In this document: piece by piece, positions 24,567-34,756 of the stretch | Layout: every line of letters starts with the position of its first letter | Position numbering within the stretch: the stretch's first letter is position 1 | DNA from: Acidobacterium sp. | Lineage (GTDB): Bacteria; Acidobacteriota; Terriglobia; Terriglobales; Acidobacteriaceae | Assembly: GCA_003131625.1 (NCBI GenBank) | Contig: PKVY01000019.1 | Span: 1-44,488 of the forward strand | Length of the DNA: 44,488 bases | Direction: 5' to 3' | Notes under the pieces: model-generated | What the model was told of the DNA's origin: nothing | Databases searched by the model: none | Seen by the model: only the letters and a program-made list of their open reading frames with translations | Program-made: the position numbers and the translations under genes

Positions 24567-25562
24567 ATGAAGCTGGCTACCCGGTTGGTTCTTCTGCTCG
24601 CGACGTCTGCCTGTGCGGCAGCCCTGGTGGGGTGCGGCCGGCACAGCAGCGCGGAGCACTTCTACCTCGTTGCTACCAACACCAAACTTACATACTGGCA
24701 ATCGGCATCGGCGGGACTGGATAAGATCGCCAAAGAGTGGGACGTGCACGCGGATATGCGCGGCCCGAGGGACTTCGACCCGCAAGGCGAGGTGGATGAG
24801 TTCCGCTCCGTAGTCGCGCTAAAACCCGCCGGCATTCTGGTTTCGGTCGTCGACTCGAAGCTGATGCAGCCGGAGATCGACGCGGCCATTGACGCGGGCA
24901 TTCCCGTCATCACCATCGACTCCGACGCTCCCAACAGCCGGCGCCTCTACTTCATCGGCACCAACAATCGCCAGGCGGGCCGCCTCGGCGGCCGCGCCCT
25001 GGTGCAGAAGCTGAACGGCAAGGGCAATGTGGTTTTCTACACTATGCCCGGGCAGCCAAACCTCGATGAGCGGCTCGCCGGATATAAGGATGTGCTGGCG
25101 GAATCACCCGGCATCAGCATCGCGGAGATTGTCGATATTCGCGGCCAGAGCACGATTGCGTTCGATAAGACGGAGGCGTATCTGCCGAAGACCGGCAAGG
25201 ATCGCGTGGATGCCTTCGTTTGTCTCGAAGCGTCGGCCGGCAAGGAAGTCGCCGAAGTCCTGCGCCGCGGCAATACAAAGGACCGCATCGTCATCGCGAT
25301 GGACGTCGACAAAGACACGCTGGACCTGGTGAAGGCCGGGGTGATCGCCGCGACCATTGCGCAGAAGCCGTTCACCATGGCCTATGTGGGCGTAAAGATG
25401 CTCGACGACCTGCATCACTATCCGCTGGCTTCGCTCACGAAGGACTACGCAGTAGATCCCTTCGCGCCGATTCCCGCATTTATCGATACCGGCTCAGCGC
25501 TGGTCGATGCGAGCAACGTCGATCAGTTCCTGCAGGCCCAGCAGGCCGCGAAGGCGCCGTAA
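24567..25562 (+). CDS. Sugar ABC transporter substrate-binding lipoprotein (RbsB-like)
   Basis: A 331-residue periplasmic binding protein of the type I fold. The signal peptide ends in a lipobox, ALVGC (Cys23). Two Rossmann-like lobes show IDAGIPVITIDSDAPNSRR, IGTNNRQAGRLGGRAL and VAMDVDKDTLDLVKAGVI-type motifs of the ribose/xylose binding group. A perfect AAGGAGGTG ribosome site lies six bases before the ATG. No ABC ATPase or permease gene is adjacent; the next gene converges. It may serve a distant transporter or act as a sensor input. The ligand is unknown. Confidence 0.87.
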   Translation: MKLATRLVLLLATSACAAALVGCGRHSSAEHFYLVATNTKLTYWQSASAGLDKIAKEWDVHADMRGPRDFDPQGEVDEFRSVVALKPAGILVSVVDSKLMQPEIDAAIDAGIPVITIDSDAPNSRRLYFIGTNNRQAGRLGGRALVQKLNGKGNVVFYTMPGQPNLDERLAGYKDVLAESPGISIAEIVDIRGQSTIAFDKTEAYLPKTGKDRVDAFVCLEASAGKEVAEVLRRGNTKDRIVIAMDVDKDTLDLVKAGVIAATIAQKPFTMAYVGVKMLDDLHHYPLASLTKDYAVDPFAPIPAFIDTGSALVDASNVDQFLQAQQAAKAP

Positions 25563-25591
25563 CCCGACTTGAGAGCTGCAGTCGGCCCGCT

Positions 25592-28132
25592 CTACTCGAT
25601 GCGTAACGCCGTCATCGGCTCGACGCTGGCCGCGCGCTGGGCGGGGATCACCGCCGCCAGAAACGCGGCAATCGCCAGAATTACCGTGGTCGCCACCAGC
25701 ACCACTGGGTCCCAGGTGCGCACGTTATACAGCAGGCTGGCCATGTAGCGGCCGCCGATAACAGCTGCGGGCATACCGATGGCAAGCCCGATGGCCGCCT
25801 GCAGAAATGCGCTGCGCAGCACCATCTGCAGAATGCCGCCGCGGTCGGCCCCCAACGCCATGCGGATGCCGATTTCGCTGGTGCGCTGCGCGACGGAGTA
25901 GGCGGTCACGCCGTAGAGTCCGATGGCGGCCAGGGTGAGGGCGAGAAATCCGAAGACCGACGTGAGCTGGACCAGGATCTCCTGCTGCAGAAACTCATCT
26001 TTGATCTGGTCAGCGAAGCTCTGGAACTGGATCATGGTCAGGTTGGGATTGATCTGGTTGAGGGCGCGCCGCACCTGGGCTTCCAATCCCGGCACATACC
26101 CCGCCGTCTGGATCTCAATGGCGCCCATCTCAAGGTGCGAAACGTTTTCAAACATCACTTCTTCCTTGTCGTCGTATTTCGCCCACTGCGGCGCCGCGAG
26201 GAAAAACATGGAGCGAATTTTGCTGTTGGGGTCCCAGTATTGTGTGTCCTCGGTGACGCCGACAATCTCAAAGTTGCCCGCATATTTCTGATCGAGGTCG
26301 CCGAAGTGATGGCCGATCGCATCGCCATTCCTGAAGAAATGGCGGGCGAAGGTCTGGTTGACGACGGCGACAGGTTGCGTTGAGGCAGTGTCCTGCTCGG
26401 TGATGCCGCGCCCCGCGACGATTTTGGTCCCGATATTTTCGAAATACCCTGCGCTGACGCGGTCCCATGAGGAATTGTTGAAGTTGCTGCCGGGGGGCGG
26501 CGGGGCCTGGCCTTCGATGTACACGCCGTTGCCCCAGTTGTCGCCCTCCATCGGACTATAAAGCGACCAGGTCACGGCCCTGACTCCCGGGATCGCCGCC
26601 AGTGTGTCGTGGAGCTGGCGGAAGAACGCGTCGGCCTGCTCCGCCTGGTAGCCGGCCATCTGCGGATCGATGTGCAGGACGTATCGGTTGCGCGTCTCGA
26701 AGCCGAAGTGCTGGTGCTGCAGATTGGTGAGGCTGCGGATCAGCAGTCCGGCGGCGCAGAGCAGGACCAGCGAGACGGCAGCCTGCAGCACGACGAGGAT
26801 TTTCTGCGTCCAGAGTCCACTGTGTTTGGTCGAGCGATTCGCGCCGCGCAGGGCGTCGATAGGGTCGGCGTGCGCGGTCATCCACGCAGGAGCCGTGCCA
26901 AACAGGACGCCGGTGACCAGCGAAACGCCGAAGGCAAACGCAAGCACAGGCAGCGACGGCGCGGCGTTAATGGGCAGATAGCTCTTCCCTGCAACCAGGT
27001 GGACCAACAGGCGCGCGCCCGCGTAGGCAACCACCAGGCCGGCGAGCCCGCCGAACACCGCGAGAACCACGCTCTCCGTCAGCGCCTGGCGGACCAGCCT
27101 GCTGCGCGGCGCGCCCAGCGCGGAACGGACCGAAGTCTGCGCCTTGCGCGCCGTGGCTCGGACCAGCATGAGGTTGGCGAGATTGGCGCAGGCGATGAGC
27201 AGCACAAACGCTGAGATCCACATCAGCAGGTGCAGGCCGTCTTTCACGTTGTCCTGCATTTGCTGGACGCCGCCGCCCCCGGGAGACAGGTGCAGCGTCT
27301 GCTTCGGAATCAGGCTGGCATCGCGCTTCTCCAGCTTGCTGGCCGGGCTCAGCAGGAACTGGCGCAGCTCCACCTGGAGCTGGGCCTCCATCTGCTTCGT
27401 GTTCGCGCCCGGCTGCACGCGCCCAATGAGGTTGAGCCAGTCCAGCTCGGGGCTGTCGAGCACGTTGAAGCTCCCCGATTCGATGAGGGGCGAATCGTCG
27501 AGGGGGATCCAGAATGAGGCTGGGTCGCTGGTGAGGCGTTCGCCGAAGAAGCCCGGCGGGCTAATGCCCACCACCGTGAACGGCTGGCCGTTGACAAGAA
27601 ACGATGCGCCGACCACCGTGGGATCGCTGCCGAATTTCTGCTGCCACGTGCGGTAACTGATAACCGCAACGGGAGCCGCACCCTTCACGTCATCGGAGGC
27701 TCGCAGCAGCCGTCCCATCCAGGCGCTGATGCCGAAGGTGTCGAAGGCGTTGCCGGAAACAAACTCAGCGCCAAACGGCTCAGAGGCATGGTCGCTGCCC
27801 TGGCGGCGCACGCCGATCTGGTACCGGCCCGCCTGGAACGCGGCCAGACTCGCGAAACCCGGCGTATGGTCCCGGAATTCCCGGTACTGTTCCGTCGAGA
27901 AGAGGGACCAGTCGTCCTGCATGCCGCCGTTGATGCAGCAGTTTTCGTTGTCCCCGATGCGGATCAGCTCGCTGGGACGCGCGACGGGCAGCGACTTGAG
28001 CAGCACGGCGTGGATCAGCGTGAAGATGGCCGTAGTGGCGCCAATTCCCAGCGCCAGCGTGAGGATGGCGGTGATGGTAAAGCCGGGCGTTTTGAGAAAC
28101 TGCCGCAGGGCGTAGCGAATGTCTTCAAGCAT
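25592..28132 (-). CDS. MacB/FtsX-type ABC transporter permease (acidobacterial long form)
   Basis: An 846-residue membrane protein. It opens with [19 protein letters not shown], the hallmark of long acidobacterial duplicated permeases. Two MacB periplasmic core/FtsX units follow: first core about 60-260, transmembrane cluster about 290-440, second core about 470-670, and final three-helix FtsX unit about 720-846 with [15 protein letters not shown] and [13 protein letters not shown]. The ATPase partner is not in this window, as usual for these genes. Role in export or efflux is family knowledge; the substrate is unknown. The frame is open upstream to 28480, but that extension lies over a shadow of the deacetylase and is not used. 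Confidence 0.9.
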   Translation of the reverse strand: MLEDIRYALRQFLKTPGFTITAILTLALGIGATTAIFTLIHAVLLKSLPVARPSELIRIGDNENCCINGGMQDDWSLFSTEQYREFRDHTPGFASLAAFQAGRYQIGVRRQGSDHASEPFGAEFVSGNAFDTFGISAWMGRLLRASDDVKGAAPVAVISYRTWQQKFGSDPTVVGASFLVNGQPFTVVGISPPGFFGERLTSDPASFWIPLDDSPLIESGSFNVLDSPELDWLNLIGRVQPGANTKQMEAQLQVELRQFLLSPASKLEKRDASLIPKQTLHLSPGGGGVQQMQDNVKDGLHLLMWISAFVLLIACANLANLMLVRATARKAQTSVRSALGAPRSRLVRQALTESVVLAVFGGLAGLVVAYAGARLLVHLVAGKSYLPINAAPSLPVLAFAFGVSLVTGVLFGTAPAWMTAHADPIDALRGANRSTKHSGLWTQKILVVLQAAVSLVLLCAAGLLIRSLTNLQHQHFGFETRNRYVLHIDPQMAGYQAEQADAFFRQLHDTLAAIPGVRAVTWSLYSPMEGDNWGNGVYIEGQAPPPPGSNFNNSSWDRVSAGYFENIGTKIVAGRGITEQDTASTQPVAVVNQTFARHFFRNGDAIGHHFGDLDQKYAGNFEIVGVTEDTQYWDPNSKIRSMFFLAAPQWAKYDDKEEVMFENVSHLEMGAIEIQTAGYVPGLEAQVRRALNQINPNLTMIQFQSFADQIKDEFLQQEILVQLTSVFGFLALTLAAIGLYGVTAYSVAQRTSEIGIRMALGADRGGILQMVLRSAFLQAAIGLAIGMPAAVIGGRYMASLLYNVRTWDPVVLVATTVILAIAAFLAAVIPAQRAASVEPMTALRIE

Positions 28133-28244
28133 CGGGGTGCGAATACTCCTGGGTTGAGGCTTCCAGATTAACGATACGGTACCGCAGGCCGCTGGGTTCT
28201 CGCGAGTTTCGGGACGAACGGCAGCGTGGCTGGGACGAAGCGGG

Positions 28245-28967
28245 TCAGGCCCACGCGTCCACCGTGGCGTAGTGAATTTTCGCGGGCGGGTAGCGCTCGA
28301 GAATGAGGCGCGTAGCCTCGACGGATTGCGAACGGTCTGCGCCCATGGCAAGGTGGCCGCCGTCGTGCAGCAGGAGATTCGATCCGCGCCCGCCGCGCTG
28401 GTTCCTCGCGATCCCGCGCTCAAGATGCGCGGCAATCTGGCCCGCCGTGGTGTTCGCCCGCCAGTCGAAGCCCATCGCATTCCACATCACCGGCGTGAGT
28501 CCCAGGTCGCGCGCCGCTCGCAGCACGCCGGGACGCCGCGACCCGTGAGGCGGGCGAAAAAAGCGGACGGGCTCCCCCAGAATCTCTTCCAGCGCCGCAT
28601 TGCACCCCGCGAGTTCTTCGCGGACGCGGCGCGGGCTCTGCACCGCCAGCCAGGGATGGCTCACGGTGTGGTTGCCGATCAGATGCCCGGCGTCCCGAAT
28701 CTCCCGTACCAGGTCCGGACGCTGCCGCACATACCGGCCGATCAGAAAGAATGTCGCGCGCAGATTGTGCCGCGCCAGCAAGTCGAGCAGAGGCGAGGTC
28801 CAGGGATCATTGGGCCCATCGTCGTACGTCAGCGCGAATTCGGCAGGATCGCGGCCGGCGATGACCGTCCGGCCGAACAGCTGCGACTCCGGCGCGATCG
28901 CGGCATAAGTGCACGCGCCCGCAGCCAGAATTCCTGTGGCGCCCACTGTTACAAGAGCGGCGAGCAT
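28245..28967 (-). CDS. Polysaccharide deacetylase (NodB domain), exported
   Basis: A 240-residue protein with an N-terminal hydrophobic anchor or signal (1-24) and a NodB homology domain. Motif 1 is TYDDGPND (catalytic Asp49, metal Asp50). Motif 2 is GNHTVSH (metal His100 and His104). Motif 3 is [14 protein letters not shown] late LLLHDGG supplies the motif 5 histidine. Likely removes N-acetyl groups from peptidoglycan or another cell-wall glycan. The ATG at 28967 lies 79 bases from the divergent kinase start. Confidence 0.9.
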   Translation of the reverse strand: MLAALVTVGATGILAAGACTYAAIAPESQLFGRTVIAGRDPAEFALTYDDGPNDPWTSPLLDLLARHNLRATFFLIGRYVRQRPDLVREIRDAGHLIGNHTVSHPWLAVQSPRRVREELAGCNAALEEILGEPVRFFRPPHGSRRPGVLRAARDLGLTPVMWNAMGFDWRANTTAGQIAAHLERGIARNQRGGRGSNLLLHDGGHLAMGADRSQSVEATRLILERYPPAKIHYATVDAWA

Positions 28968-29046
28968 GCGGATTCCAGTGTAAGCGGTTTTCTTCGCGGC
29001 CCTCCCGTGGTATCTTCGTATTTCCTTCGCTGACCTTTCCTGACCT

Positions 29047-29682
29047 GTGGCCAAGCTCTTCGAACAACCGCGCTTTATCGCCGTCGAAGGCCCGATCCGG
29101 GCCGGCAAGTCGACGCTGGCGCAGGTCCTGGCGGAGACGCTGCATGCCCGCCGCATCGTCGAGCCGGAGGACAATCCCTTCCTCGACCGCTTCTATCAGG
29201 GGCAGGCAGGCATGGCTTTCGCCACGCAGATGTGGTTCCTCATGGAGCGCTACGAACAGCAGCGCGAGCTCGAGGATTTCAGCACGCCCCTGGTCTCGGA
29301 TTATCTCTTCGAGAAGGACAAGCTTTTCGCCTACATCAATCTCAGCGACGCGGAGCTGGATCTCTACAACCGCTACTATCAGATGTTTCGCGCCGACGTG
29401 CCGACGCCGGAGCTGGTGATCTACCTGCAGGCTTCGCCCGAGGCGCTGAAGCAGCGGATTCGGCGCAAGGGCGTGCCCGGCGAGCGCGCCATCAGCGACC
29501 GATACATCGAGCAGGTGGCCGCCGCCTATGAGCACTTTTTCTTCCACTACTCGGCCAGCGATCTGCTGGTGGTGAATACCAGCGACATCGACTTCGTGAA
29601 CAACAACCGCGATCTGCAGCTGCTGCTCAAGCGCCTCGCGGAGCCCGTCCACGGCACACAATATTTTCTTCCGCTGGGCTAA
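29047..29682 (+). CDS. Deoxyadenosine/deoxyguanosine kinase family protein
   Basis: Phosphorylates deoxynucleosides for dNTP salvage. The 211-residue protein has the P-loop GPIRAGKST (15-23), the EPEDNPFLDRFY substrate motif, the family DYLFEKDKLFA segment and a LID-like RIRRKGVPGER. Length fits the bacterial dNK family. It starts at a GTG with no evident Shine-Dalgarno; no nearby ATG gives a better start. Confidence 0.9.
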   Translation: MAKLFEQPRFIAVEGPIRAGKSTLAQVLAETLHARRIVEPEDNPFLDRFYQGQAGMAFATQMWFLMERYEQQRELEDFSTPLVSDYLFEKDKLFAYINLSDAELDLYNRYYQMFRADVPTPELVIYLQASPEALKQRIRRKGVPGERAISDRYIEQVAAAYEHFFFHYSASDLLVVNTSDIDFVNNNRDLQLLLKRLAEPVHGTQYFLPLG

Positions 29683-29706
29683 AGCGCGGATTCGCGGGCG
29701 ATCTTG

Positions 29707-31050
29707 CTATTTGTGCGTGTGCCGCTGACCAAACCACCGCACCTGCCAGCTCTTCTCCGCCGACTGGAAGAGATAGACGGCCAGAATCGCGATCAGCGGC
29801 TCCAGCGGATGGCGAAACCGCGCGTGCACAGTGACGAAATAGTAGGTCAGCGGCAGCAACAGGAAAGCCCAGAAGAACAGCCACGCCCCAGGAACGTGTC
29901 TCCGCAGCGCCAGTGCGAGTCCGAGCAGGCCGACAATGCTCGTGAACTGGAAGTTCAGATTGCGGCCGTATTCATTTAGAAAGCCTTCGTCGCTGGGATG
30001 CGGCACGCTAAACCAGAAGTAGTAGAAGCGCCGGAGGCAGAGCAGAGCAAAACGTCCCGGGTCGGCGCGAATGATGTGTTTCGCCATCGCCCCGCGCATC
30101 TTCACATAGGCAATCTCGCCCATCTGCCGGTACAGCCGCAGTTGATCGGGCGCCTGAAATGGATGGTTGTATTCCATCAGCAACCCTGTAGCCCCAGGAC
30201 CATTGCCCAGGTATAGCTCCGCGCCGAGGTTCGCGCGAATAGGAACGAATTCGTGAAAGACGCGCCAGTTGCGAACCGTCCACGGCGCAAGGCAGGCGAT
30301 GAATATCGCCGCAGCCAGAGCCACCGACGCAATCTGCCGCGGCCACCATGCGCGCCGCGGCACACCAGCAAGAATCCAAAGCCCGCAAACCGGCAGAAAA
30401 AGTAACAGTGACGGGTTCGTAAGCGCGAGCACCCCCCACAGCAATCCAAACAGCGCCCACTTTCCTGCTCCAGGCGCAGGCGCAACCTCGTCCGCATCGC
30501 CAATTCTCCGCATGCGCAGCGCCAGCACCACAATCCAGGAAAAGAGAAACGCTGTCAGCGTCATCTCCCATACCCATTTGACGGCGTACTGCATCGTCGC
30601 CGGATAGAGCGCCCACAGCCACGCCGACCACAGCGCCACTTTGCGATTGAAGCAGCGCGCGGCGATCTCCCAGGTGGTGCAAACCATCAGCGCGTTCAGC
30701 ACGCAATCAAAGGCAAGGATCATCCACGCGGCGACAGCGGTGTAAACGCCGAAAAGGCGGAAGTCGAGAGCGAGTATCCACGGATAGAGCGGCGCAACCC
30801 AGGCAGTGGGTCCGGTGTGGCCGTTAAAAGGATCCGCGAAGCCATAGCCGGTCTCGAGGGCGCGCGCGATGCGGCCCATCTCGTAGCCGAACGCGAACTC
30901 GCCCCAGTAGGGGCGCATCTGCCACATATGCGCAAGCGTCATGTAGGCGATGCGGACCAGCAGCGCGATCCAGAAAATCGTCCAGGGAGCCTTTGTGATC
31001 GGCGAGGATTTCGCAGTCTTCGAGCGGGCGGCAGAATCGGGCGCGGTCAC
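29707..31050 (-). CDS. Multi-pass membrane glycosyltransferase (ArnT/GT39-like)
   Basis: A 447-residue integral membrane protein with about ten hydrophobic segments. The first extracytoplasmic loop (YWGEFAFGYEMGRIARALETGYGF) and the second (HTGPTAWVAPLYP) match lipid-linked sugar transferases of the GT-C class, although the catalytic DE pair is not clear-cut. Later WTVRNWRVFHEFVPIRANLG is common to this acidobacterial group. Predicted to transfer a sugar from a polyprenyl carrier on the periplasmic side. The GTG start overlaps the stop of the upstream MFS gene (GTGA), so the two are translationally coupled. Confidence 0.78.
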   Translation of the reverse strand: MTAPDSAARSKTAKSSPITKAPWTIFWIALLVRIAYMTLAHMWQMRPYWGEFAFGYEMGRIARALETGYGFADPFNGHTGPTAWVAPLYPWILALDFRLFGVYTAVAAWMILAFDCVLNALMVCTTWEIAARCFNRKVALWSAWLWALYPATMQYAVKWVWEMTLTAFLFSWIVVLALRMRRIGDADEVAPAPGAGKWALFGLLWGVLALTNPSLLLFLPVCGLWILAGVPRRAWWPRQIASVALAAAIFIACLAPWTVRNWRVFHEFVPIRANLGAELYLGNGPGATGLLMEYNHPFQAPDQLRLYRQMGEIAYVKMRGAMAKHIIRADPGRFALLCLRRFYYFWFSVPHPSDEGFLNEYGRNLNFQFTSIVGLLGLALALRRHVPGAWLFFWAFLLLPLTYYFVTVHARFRHPLEPLIAILAVYLFQSAEKSWQVRWFGQRHTHK

Positions 31051-32333
31051 AGCTTTCTGACCTCCTGCCCGCTTTGCTCCAGCTCCGCGTTCGTCAGAGC
31101 CTCGGGAGTCAGCGCATCCGCGCGGCGCAGACTGGGGAAGAAGACGCTCCACAGCCCCGTAATTACCAGCGATCCAATGCCGCCGATCACCACAGCGCGC
31201 ACCGCTCCCCACCATTGCGCGGTGAGCCCGCTTTCGAATTCGCCGAACTCATTCGACCCTCCGACGAACAGAGCGTTGACCGCGCTCACGCGCCCGCGCA
31301 TTTCCGCCGGCGTGGCCAGTTGCAGGATCGAGGCGCGGATCACGACGCTCACCATATCCGACGCACCGACGACGAAGAGTGCCGCGAGCGAAAGCGGCAG
31401 GCTGCGGGAGAGCCCGAAGACTACCGTCGACGCCCCGAAGATCGCGACGCAAACGAGCATTCTGGCGCCCGCGTTTTTCCGGATTGGCCGCACCATCAGC
31501 CACAGGCTGACGGCGAGCGCGCCCAGGGCCGGCGCTGCACGCAGCACGCCGAGGCCGCGCGGACCCGCATGAAGAATATCCTGCGCGAAGATGGGCATCA
31601 ACGCCACCGCTCCGCCCAGCAGCACTGCAAAAAGATCGAGCGAAATCGACCCCAGCAGCACCTGCGTCCCTGCGACATAACGGAATCCGGCAAGAATCAC
31701 GTCCTTCGAGATGGCGCGATGCTCCATGCGGCCTGGGCGCACATGCAGCGATCCGACCAGCACCAAAAACCAAATGATGCCGAGGAGCGCAAAAATATAC
31801 ACGAGGCTCGCTCCATGCAACCGTTCGTGCAGCGGCAGCGTGAAGAGGATCCCACCCAGCGCCGGTCCGACGATATTCGCCAACTGAAAGATGGCCGATC
31901 CCCAGGTAATCGCGTTCACGAAGTGCTCTCGCGGGACAAGGTGAGGCACCAGCGCGGAGCTGGCTGGCCCGCTGAACGCGCGCCCCGTCCCGATGACGAA
32001 GAGAATCGCAAAAATCGGCCACACGCGGTCGATGCCGGCCCACGCGAAGCGAAAAAGCACCGTGGTACAGACCGCCTGCAGCGTGTAGCAAACCAATATC
32101 ACATGACGGCGGTCGAAGCGGTCGGCCACGTGGCCGGCGGGCAGAATAAAAATCAACCCCGGCAAAAACAGCATCAGCCCCGTGTAGCCCAAATCGATGG
32201 CCCGGTGCGTGATCTGGTAGACCTGCCACGCCACCGCCAGCGCCTGCGCCTCCGCGCCCATGATGACGACGACGCGTGCGAGCTGATAGCGGAGGAAGTC
32301 GCGGGAGAGAAACGCGGCTGCGGGCTGGGCCAT
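31047..32333 (-). CDS. MFS transporter (EntS-like MFS_3 group)
   Basis: A 428-residue, 12-helix major facilitator. It begins MAQPAAAFLSRDFLRYQLAR; loop motif GHVADRFDRRHVIL lies between helices 2 and 3, and ATPAEMRGRVSAVNALFVGGSNEFGEFESG is typical of the MFS_3/enterobactin exporter group. Probably a drug or siderophore exporter; substrate unknown. It is coupled by a 4-base overlap to the membrane glycosyltransferase. A divergent second MFS gene starts about 180 bases away. Confidence 0.87.
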   Translation of the reverse strand: MAQPAAAFLSRDFLRYQLARVVVIMGAEAQALAVAWQVYQITHRAIDLGYTGLMLFLPGLIFILPAGHVADRFDRRHVILVCYTLQAVCTTVLFRFAWAGIDRVWPIFAILFVIGTGRAFSGPASSALVPHLVPREHFVNAITWGSAIFQLANIVGPALGGILFTLPLHERLHGASLVYIFALLGIIWFLVLVGSLHVRPGRMEHRAISKDVILAGFRYVAGTQVLLGSISLDLFAVLLGGAVALMPIFAQDILHAGPRGLGVLRAAPALGALAVSLWLMVRPIRKNAGARMLVCVAIFGASTVVFGLSRSLPLSLAALFVVGASDMVSVVIRASILQLATPAEMRGRVSAVNALFVGGSNEFGEFESGLTAQWWGAVRAVVIGGIGSLVITGLWSVFFPSLRRADALTPEALTNAELEQSGQEVRKL

Positions 32334-32514
32334 GCCTCTCTTTGTTATACCGGGCCTCGCTGGCCCGTTGCCAGCACCGCTCCGGAAACCACTTCGTCCC
32401 TTCGCCAGGGCCTCGCGCCGGTTAGTCTGGCAGGTGGAGTCTTCCCTACCCGCGTCGAAACTCGCTGCCGCGAATCCGGCCGTGGCCATCGTTGAGCCGC
32501 AGCGGCAACGGCAC

Positions 32515-33696
32515 ATGGGACTGCACTCCATTCGTCCTGTCGCCGCGGTCTGCCTCTGCGGCGTCTTCGCCTTCCTGAATCTCTACGCCACGCAACCGCT
32601 CCTGCCGATGCTCACGGTCATTTTTCACGCCTCGAAGGCAGCCGTCGGCCTCACGGTCAGCGTCTCCACCCTGGGAGTCGCGCTGGCCGCACCTGTCCTG
32701 GGCGCTCTGACCGAGCACGTCAGCCGCAAGCGCGTCATCGTTTTGTCCATCGTTGTGCTGGCCGCTCCCACTTTGCTCGCGGCCACCTCGCCCGGCCTGC
32801 ACACCCTGCTCTTCTGGCGTTTCATGCAGGGGCTCGCCATGCCAGGCATCTTCGCCACGGTGATCACCTACATCGGCGAGGAGTGGCGTCGCGAATCGAT
32901 CGCCCTGGTCATGAGCCTCTACGTCAGCGCGACGGCGTGCGGCGGATTCCTCGGCCGCTTTCTCACCGGGCTCATCGCCGAGACGCTCGGCTGGCGCTGG
33001 AGCTTCGTCGCTCTCGGCGCGCTCACGCTGCTCGGCGCCTGGTTCATCGCGCGCTGGCTTCCGCCGGAGACCCCGCGCCCCCACCACGGCGACGAATCCG
33101 TGCCTGGTTTTTGGATCGCGCTACGACATTTGCGCAATCCACGCCTGCTGGCTACCTTCGGCGTCGGCTTCGGAACCTTGTTCACGCTGGTCGCCACCTT
33201 CACCTACAGCACCTTCTACCTGGCCGATCCGCCCTTCCGTCTCTCCACGCTGGCCCTCAGTTATCTGTTCGCCATCTATCTGGTCGGCCTGGTGGTCACG
33301 CCCTTTGGCGGATACCTCGTCACCCGCATCGGCATGCGGCGCGGTATTGCGGTCGCGATCGCCATCTGTCTCACCGGCGAGGCGCTGACCCTCAGCCACC
33401 ATCTCTGGGTCGTGATTTTCCCCGGGCTTGGCCTGCTCTGCAGCGGCGTCTTCATCGCGCAGTCCACAGCAACCAGCTTTCTGCGCATGGCCGCGCCCGC
33501 CGGAGGCCGCACTTCGGCCGCGGGACTCTACCTCGCCTGCTACTACATCGGCGGCACCATCGCCGGGGTCGCCCCCAGCTATCTGTGGAGCATCGGAGGC
33601 TGGCCCGCCTGCGTCGCCCTGGTGGAAGCGGTGTTGCTCGTGATATTCGCCCTCGCGTGGATTGGCTGGCGCAACGTTGGCTGGTCGACGCACTGA
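32515..33696 (+). CDS. MFS transporter (YnfM-like)
   Basis: A 393-residue, 12-helix major facilitator. Motifs: YATQPLLPML in helix 1, ALTEHVSRKRVI between helices 2 and 3, and a second GYLVTRIGMRRGI in the second half. This pattern fits the YnfM/arabinose-efflux-like subgroup. Start is uncertain: ATG 32515 gives a normal N-terminus, but GTG 32482 is possible; the frame is open to 32332. Substrate unknown. Confidence 0.85.
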   Translation: MGLHSIRPVAAVCLCGVFAFLNLYATQPLLPMLTVIFHASKAAVGLTVSVSTLGVALAAPVLGALTEHVSRKRVIVLSIVVLAAPTLLAATSPGLHTLLFWRFMQGLAMPGIFATVITYIGEEWRRESIALVMSLYVSATACGGFLGRFLTGLIAETLGWRWSFVALGALTLLGAWFIARWLPPETPRPHHGDESVPGFWIALRHLRNPRLLATFGVGFGTLFTLVATFTYSTFYLADPPFRLSTLALSYLFAIYLVGLVVTPFGGYLVTRIGMRRGIAVAIAICLTGEALTLSHHLWVVIFPGLGLLCSGVFIAQSTATSFLRMAAPAGGRTSAAGLYLACYYIGGTIAGVAPSYLWSIGGWPACVALVEAVLLVIFALAWIGWRNVGWSTH

Positions 33697-33725
33697 AGGG
33701 GTCCGCCGGGCAATTGGCAGCACAC

Positions 33726-33755
33726 TTTACAAGACGAGAAATCACCTCATATAAT
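33726..33755 (+). promoter_or_regulatory. Sigma-70-type promoter for the outer-membrane protein gene
   Basis: TTTACA at 33726-33731 and TATAAT at 33750-33755 are separated by 18 bases. The -10 box is a perfect consensus match. It lies 59 bases upstream of the ATG at 33815. Confidence 0.65.
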
Positions 33756-33814
33756 GCCGGAATAACGATTCCATTCGTACCAATCCATAGATCCCTGTAC
33801 ATCCGTGGAAGATA

Positions 33815-34660
33815 ATGCCCCCCAGTCGTCTTTGCCTTTGCTTGTTTAGCCTCGTTCCCCTGAGTGTTGCGGCCCAAAATTCATTCATCTCCACCTGGCA
33901 GGCGCGTGCCAGCCGTGCGCAGTCCGAACAGCCGCACTGGGTCACGCCCCTGGCCACGGTGACGCCTCGCCTCGAACAGGAATTCCGCACCGACTTCGTG
34001 CGCCAAACCACCCCAACTCTGACCCAAACCTGGATCTACGACAACGGCAAAGGTCTGGAGCTGATTCCGACTACGCACACCGAGCTGCTCATCAATTTGC
34101 CGCCCTACGTCACCCACAGCACCCCCGCCGGAAAAGACGGCGCGGGCGACGTCTCCTTCCTCGGCAAGTACCGCATCTTCGCGGGGAACGAGGAGCACGG
34201 CAACTACATCCTCACCGCATTTGTGGGCGGCAGCATTCCCACAGGCAGCTACACCAATGGCGCGCAGGAGCCGGCCGTCATCCCAACCCTCGCCGGCGGC
34301 AAAGGCATCTGGCGCTTTGACGTGCAGTCCACGCTAGGCGCAACGCTTCCGCTCTCCCGAGGCACGCAGTACGGCCGCCCGATTGCGTGGAACACGGCAT
34401 TGCAGTACAAAGCAGGCGGTAGCGCGAAGCCTGGCTCGCGCATTCCTTCGATCTGGCCGGAGGTGGAATTCAACAGCACATTTTTTAAGGGTGGTACTAA
34501 CGACGGCAAGACCCAGAACTTCGCTTCACCCGGGCTGATCGCCCGATTCCCGATCCACCATCGTCTCGCTCTGGTCTTCGGCGCCGGCGACCAGATCGCC
34601 ACGTCCCGGTTCCACAGCTACAACCACGGCCTGCTGTTCACGGCCCGCATGCCGTTCTGA
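33815..34660 (+). CDS. Outer-membrane beta-barrel protein (phenol meta-pathway-like family)
   Basis: A 281-residue protein with a signal peptide (about 1-20, ending SVAAQ). It then has alternating amphipathic strands and a terminal aromatic residue (LLFTARMPF), as expected for an outer-membrane barrel. The segment GAGDVSFLGKYRIFAGNEEHGNYILTAFVGG-like pattern and GSIPTGSYTNG match the transporter family named after the meta-pathway of phenol degradation. Function of these proteins in acidobacteria is not established. A good promoter precedes it. Confidence 0.72.
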   Translation: MPPSRLCLCLFSLVPLSVAAQNSFISTWQARASRAQSEQPHWVTPLATVTPRLEQEFRTDFVRQTTPTLTQTWIYDNGKGLELIPTTHTELLINLPPYVTHSTPAGKDGAGDVSFLGKYRIFAGNEEHGNYILTAFVGGSIPTGSYTNGAQEPAVIPTLAGGKGIWRFDVQSTLGATLPLSRGTQYGRPIAWNTALQYKAGGSAKPGSRIPSIWPEVEFNSTFFKGGTNDGKTQNFASPGLIARFPIHHRLALVFGAGDQIATSRFHSYNHGLLFTARMPF

Positions 34661-34711
34661 CTCACCACGAACTCTCCGTTAGCGTCGCGAAGCGGTCCGC
34701 CTAAACAGCCT

Positions 34712-34751
34712 GCCCTGAGCGAGTCTGCGAAAGCGGACGAGTCGAACGGGG
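34712..34751. repeat. REP-like imperfect palindrome between convergent genes
   Basis: GCCCTGAGCGAGTC and, inverted, CGAGTCGAACGGGGC surround a short purine-rich centre. It resembles the widespread CCCTGAGCGAAGTCGAAGGG-type extragenic palindromes. Located between the outer-membrane gene and the convergent SIS gene, it may also stop transcription. Confidence 0.5.
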
Positions 34752-34756
34752 CTAGT

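Noticed and set aside
25563-25591. Terminator between the convergent sugar-binding gene and the permease
   Set aside because: A 6-bp stem (CCGACT/AGTCGG) with a 10-base loop and no U tract is too weak to call.
31074-32495. 473-residue plus-strand frame rich in Arg, His and Gln
   Set aside because: Shadow of the MFS gene on the minus strand.
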